From UBA822 sp965249775 (GTDB taxonomy: Bacteria > Gemmatimonadota > Gemmatimonadetes > Longimicrobiales > Gaopeijiaceae), in assembly GCA_965249775.1 (NCBI GenBank), contig OZ252253.1:3906001-3970000 (forward strand): 64,000 bases of DNA. The letters run 5' to 3'. Below, piece by piece: positions 61,667-64,000 of the stretch; within the stretch, counting starts at the first letter, position 1, and every line of letters begins with the position of its first letter. The position numbers and the translations under genes were made by a program. The notes under the pieces were generated by a model that worked only from the letters and a program-made list of their open reading frames with translations, searched no databases and was not told the DNA's origin.

Positions 61667-61866
61667 GTGAAGTCGTGTGCCGCGGAGATGCAGGAGGAAG
61701 GATCGAACGTCCATTGGCTGAGGAGCTTCTACATACCGGACGCCGAAGAGACGCATTGTTATTTCGAGGGACCTGATGAAGCGGCGATCAGAGACCTCAA
61801 TGAGCGAGCCCAAATCCCGCAATTGTGATCAATCAGGTCGTTGAGATGACGCCCGACTCTGTTTAG
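61667..61866 (+). pseudogene. DUF4242-like protein remnant, frameshifted
   Basis: In the frame of GTG 61667 the translation KSCAAEMQEEG, VHWLRSFYIPDAEETHCYFEG and PDEAAIRDLNERAQIP matches the C-terminal half of DUF4242 (SCO4226-like) proteins. The frame stops at 61826. One base added in a CCC run near 61815-61817 leads to IVINQVVEMTPDSV, the family's usual ending, with TAG at 61864-61866. The N-terminal half (residues before KSC) is not clearly present; part (SPELNPS) lies in another frame from ATG 61594. It is either a damaged gene or a sequence with several indel errors. Confidence 0.5.
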
Positions 61867-61920
61867 TCGAGAAAGGGTTTAGTCCTACGAAGGCCCATCC
61901 GAGGCGACCGTTGGAACGAG

Positions 61921-61957
61921 AAGCCCCGCCTGGTCTTGGGTGACCAGGCGGGCTTTT
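61921..61957 (+). terminator. rho-independent terminator, copy 1
   Basis: CCCGCCTGGTC pairs with GACCAGGCGGG around the loop TTGGGT, followed by TTTT on the plus strand. An outer AAGC/GCTTTT pairing continues with a one-base bulge. It lies 55 nt after the DUF4242-like remnant on the plus strand. A near copy is at 62512-62549. Confidence 0.82.
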
Positions 61958-61983
61958 CGTGCCGGCACGTCGAGTGAGGACCA

Positions 61984-62414
61984 CTACCGCGGATTGGTCC
62001 GCATACGGCGCACGCTGAGACGCCCACGCGTGGGCGCGGCATCCGGGCGGCGATCGATCGTCGCGCGCCGTACCCGATCTCTAACCGGCCTGGGGTCCGG
62101 TCTCCGATCCGGCCTGACATCAGGCCTCCATCCGGCCTAACGTCCGGCCTACGATCTGGCCTGACATCCGGCCGGCGATCTGGTCTGGCATCGGGCCTGA
62201 CATCCGGCCTACGATCCGGCCTGACATCCGGCCTGCGATCCGGTCTGACATCGGGTCTGGCATCCGGCCTGTGATCCGGCCTCACGTCCGACCGGACATC
62301 CCGCCTGGATTCCTGAGCCGCTCTGACAAGCCCATCGAAATCGACTTGCGCCTTCAGATCGGCGGTACCGAGGATCAGGAAGGCGCCCAATCCGAGAATG
62401 GTCATGCGAAGCAT
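61984..62414 (-). CDS. secreted Arg-Pro-Asp repeat protein, one frameshift
   Basis: ATG 62414 follows AAGGAG; signal peptide MTILGLGAFLILGTADLKA. The mature protein is made of four-residue repeats RPDV, RPDR, RPDA encoded by a 12-nt periodic repeat (62100-62310). Read directly, the frame runs out of RPD repeats near 62131; adding one base there restores RPDVRPDRRPDPRP and ends at TAG 61984-61986 (NPR). Without the fix the frame runs through a terminator hairpin to 61863, which is unlikely. A very basic, disordered repeat of this kind may bind polyanions. No family known. Confidence 0.6.
62100..62310. repeat. 12-nt periodic repeat (RPD codons)
   Basis: The plus strand repeats CGGCCTGACATC with small variations (CGGCCTACGATC, CGGTCTGACATC). 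The period of 12 equals four codons RPDV/RPDR/RPDA on the minus strand, so length changes by whole units keep the frame. The units are contiguous with no spacers, so this is not a CRISPR array. Confidence 0.85.
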
Positions 62415-62511
62415 CTGAAGCTCCTTAACGAGAGATCTGCCTGGAACGACCTCCCAGGCCTGCCTCTAAGACGATTCAACCGGGAAAGGGTCACAACATC
62501 GTTGGAAAGAG

Positions 62512-62549
62512 AAGCCCCGCTTAGTCTCGAGTGACCAGGCGGGGCTTTT
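62512..62549 (+). terminator. rho-independent terminator, copy 2
   Basis: AGCCCCGCTTAGTC pairs with GACCAGGCGGGGCT (one mismatch, one wobble) around TCGAGT, followed by TTTT on the plus strand. The block 62500-62553, including CGTTGGAA before it, resembles 61909-61962 over about 54 nt. It lies upstream of the RPD gene, with no plus-strand gene before it. Confidence 0.72.
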
Positions 62550-62704
62550 GCGTGTGGTGCGGCACAGATTCAATCACTAATTCACATATAATATACGTCG
62601 AAGTCGTAGATCCCACAAGTCGTTGCACGCCAATCACTTAACTGGCATATTTCTGCGTTCGTTGCAGCACTACTGGAGTGGAAGACGACCCAAGGAGGAC
62701 GGTA

Positions 62705-63076
62705 ATGGCTTCGAGCGTTCGAGAGTTATTGGCCGAGTCGGTGGATGCCGTACAACGCGGGCAGATCGCCGAGATCGTGGATCTTTACCACCCCAACGCC
62801 GCCCTCTACGGGCCAAGCACGGACCACATCGTGGGGAGAGAGGCGATCGCCGAGCACTTCACGACAGCTCTTGCCCAACAACCAGAGGGTATCGAGCACG
62901 AGGTTACGGAAGAGCACCTCCACCAAGTGACGCCTGATCTGGCGATCGTCGACACGGTTGGCACCTCCCGCGCCGGCGAGAACAGCGGTGTGGAGGGCTT
63001 CACGATGATCGCCGTGCGAGACGAAGCGGGTGAGTGGCTGTGGGCGGGGATACGGGGGGCCTTGGTGCCGAAGTAG
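62705..63076 (+). CDS. SnoaL/NTF2-like protein
   Basis: This 123-aa protein has a strong AAGGAGG before ATG 62705. It shows the cone-shaped NTF2 fold pattern: AESVDAVQRGQIAEIVDLYHPNAALYGPST, IVGREAIAEHFTTAL (given in parts), and strands EHLHQVTPDLAIVDTVG and FTMIAVRDEAGEWLWAG. Proteins of this SgcJ/EcaC-type subgroup are small cytosolic enzymes or binding proteins. No substrate can be named. Confidence 0.85.
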   Translation: MASSVRELLAESVDAVQRGQIAEIVDLYHPNAALYGPSTDHIVGREAIAEHFTTALAQQPEGIEHEVTEEHLHQVTPDLAIVDTVGTSRAGENSGVEGFTMIAVRDEAGEWLWAGIRGALVPK

Positions 63077-63113
63077 GACAAGACTCGCGTGCCCTTCCCG
63101 TGACCGGGTGCTT

Positions 63114-63129
63114 GGTCTAAATTTAGACC
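63114..63129. promoter_or_regulatory. toxin-antitoxin operator palindrome
   Basis: GGTCTAAATTTAGACC is a perfect 16-bp palindrome 31 nt upstream of the antitoxin start, AT-rich in its centre. Phd/YefM antitoxins bind such palindromes to repress their own operon, so this is the expected operator. It overlaps the region where the promoter should be. Confidence 0.7.
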
Positions 63130-63159
63130 ATATTAAGACTGATAAACCGGAGACGTACC

Positions 63160-63438
63160 ATGGCCCTATCCGACCGGATCAAACCGATCAGCTACGTAAA
63201 ATCGCATGCTTCGTCGATTCTGCGCGAGCTCGCTGAGAAGGGACGCCCGCTGATTATCACTCAAAACGGCGAGGCGAAGGCCGTCCTCCAAGACGTGCAC
63301 AGTTTCGAGCAGACGCAAGAAACGATGGCGTTGCTGAAGATTCTGGCCCTAGGCAATCGCCAGATCGAAGACGGCAGGGTACGGCCCGCAAGACAAGCGC
63401 TCAAGGAGATTCGTGCGCGCCGGGCAAAGGACGAATGA
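63160..63438 (+). CDS. type II antitoxin, Phd/YefM family
   Basis: This 92-aa protein has the Phd/YefM N-terminal DNA-binding domain: IKPISYVKSHASSILRELAEKGRPLIITQNGEAKAVL (in parts), with the conserved ITQNG.A.AV turn, and a C-terminal toxin-binding helix rich in Arg and Glu (ALKEIRARRAKDE). A GGAG ribosome site precedes ATG 63160. It overlaps the toxin gene (ATGA), as usual. The protein neutralises the toxin and represses the operon through the palindrome upstream. Confidence 0.9.
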   Translation: MALSDRIKPISYVKSHASSILRELAEKGRPLIITQNGEAKAVLQDVHSFEQTQETMALLKILALGNRQIEDGRVRPARQALKEIRARRAKDE

Positions 63439-63761
63439 GGTATCGCGTACTCCTGACCGACAACGCGGTACGAGACCTGGAAGAGCTCGAGGTCTATATC
63501 CAGGCGCACGACGGTCCCCGCAGCGCAGAGCACGTGCTGGGCAAGATCGCGGACGCCTTCCTCAGCTTGGAGGAGTTACCAGAGCGAGGCCACCACCCGC
63601 CGGAGCTTGCCTCCCTCGGCATCCAAGAGTATCGGGAGGTATTCTTCAAGCCCTACCGGATCATCTACCGCGTGCAGAACAAGAACGTATACGTGTATCT
63701 CATCGCGGACGGCCGGCGCGACATGCAGGACCTGCTCAGCCGCCGGTTGTTGGGTACCTAG
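63435..63761 (+). CDS. type II toxin, RelE/ParE family
   Basis: This 108-aa protein has the RelE/ParE fold: YRVLLTDNAVRDLEELEVYI for the first strand and helices, ELPERGHHPPELASLGIQEYREVFFKPYRIIYRV (in parts) for the beta-sheet with the Arg/Tyr ribosome- or gyrase-contact residues, and VYVYLIADGRRDMQDLLSRRLL at the C-terminus. The start overlaps the antitoxin stop. It probably inhibits translation or gyrase when unopposed. Confidence 0.9.
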   Translation: MRYRVLLTDNAVRDLEELEVYIQAHDGPRSAEHVLGKIADAFLSLEELPERGHHPPELASLGIQEYREVFFKPYRIIYRVQNKNVYVYLIADGRRDMQDLLSRRLLGT

Positions 63762-63765
63762 GTGT

Positions 63766-64000
63766 CTAGCGGTTGGGCATCGTCCGGTAGCCCGGGCCGT
63801 CAACAAGGCGAGCGTTCGCAGTGACTAATGTCAGATCGTAGACCACAGCTGTGGCTGCGACAAAGCGATCGGCCGGATCCGAGTGATCGAGGCTCAAACG
63901 TCGACTTTCCTGTACCACTGAGTGTGTTAGAGCCGCTTCCCGGAACGGGCCGGCCCTCAACATGCGGGAGACGAGTGCCTGGGGCTCCCCCTCTACCGAG
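63766..64000 (-). CDS. PIN-domain (VapC-like) toxin, 5' end outside window
   Basis: The frame is open to the window end, and its last part has the PIN C-terminal pattern: SRRLSLDHSDPADRFVAATA with the acidic DPADRFVAATA motif (catalytic Asp) and YDLTLVTANARL. An ATG at 63963 is internal, since upstream codons continue the protein (PQALVSRML). VapC toxins are RNases usually paired with an antitoxin encoded upstream, here beyond 64000. It converges tightly on the RelE-type toxin (stops 4 nt apart). Confidence 0.82.
   Translation of the reverse strand, partial: SVEGEPQALVSRMLRAGPFREAALTHSVVQESRRLSLDHSDPADRFVAATAVVYDLTLVTANARLVDGPGYRTMPNR

Noticed and set aside
62100..62310. Repeat array considered as CRISPR
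   Set aside because: Units of 12 nt are contiguous with no spacers and encode RPD repeats. The 18-bp array at 34524-34608 was rejected for the same reason.

Overview
The window is a high-GC bacterial chromosome segment, most likely from a Gemmatimonadota or Acidobacteriota heterotroph. Gemmatimonadota is the better guess. The reasons are the three PadR plus large two-module ABC permease (ADOP-type) pairs, a Ser/Thr kinase fused to an AAA ATPase, abundant PQQ dehydrogenases and 6-bladed beta-propellers, and the DUF1592/DUF1552 pair. This is inference from gene content; no rRNA or marker gene is present.

Layout. 0-16 kb: the end of a quinoprotein, PadR/ADOP pair 1, an ankyrin-DUF1592-DUF1552 operon, PadR/ADOP pair 2, and a frameshifted kinase-ATPase-TPR regulator. 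16-24.5 kb, mostly minus strand: small proteins, an AceE-like thiamine enzyme, a CHRD-PQQ dehydrogenase fusion, a Tat-exported MalY-like PLP enzyme, and an MFS nucleoside-type transporter. 24.8-31.8 kb: an operon-like run of two ceramidase-family hydrolases, a Gfo/Idh/MocA oxidoreductase and a heme-bearing PVC-type dehydrogenase lipoprotein. 31.9-35 kb: PadR/ADOP pair 3. 35.2-44 kb: a plus-strand run of envelope redox proteins (heme beta-propeller lipoprotein, two heme plus copper-monooxygenase-like proteins, a secreted Ig-like protein, a PQQ dehydrogenase).

44.0-54.8 kb is an accessory region bounded by two perfect 19-bp direct repeats. It carries two beta-propeller proteins flanking a candidate Cys-rich peptide, an ABC exporter, a tRNA-Arg 3'-half that looks like an attachment site, a Sel1 relic, an XRE regulator, and a divergent AlbA_2 plus SIR2 pair that resembles an antiphage module. 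54.8-64 kb returns to chromosomal-type genes: YccF, a probable selenoprotein, Nudix and DinB proteins, a metalloprotease with Ig-like domains, an RPD-repeat protein between two copies of a terminator, a SnoaL-like protein, a Phd/RelE toxin-antitoxin pair with a 16-bp operator palindrome, and a PIN toxin cut by the window edge.

The most interesting single item is the redoxin-DsbD-alpha protein at 55305-56516 on the minus strand. Its active-site motif reads Trp-TGA-Pro-Tyr-Cys in one uninterrupted frame, and a SECIS-like hairpin follows the TGA, so the TGA very probably encodes selenocysteine. Several genes (12.3, 49.6, 51.4, 61.7 and 62.0 kb) are broken by single-base indels, mostly at short homopolymers, which looks more like long-read consensus error than biological decay.
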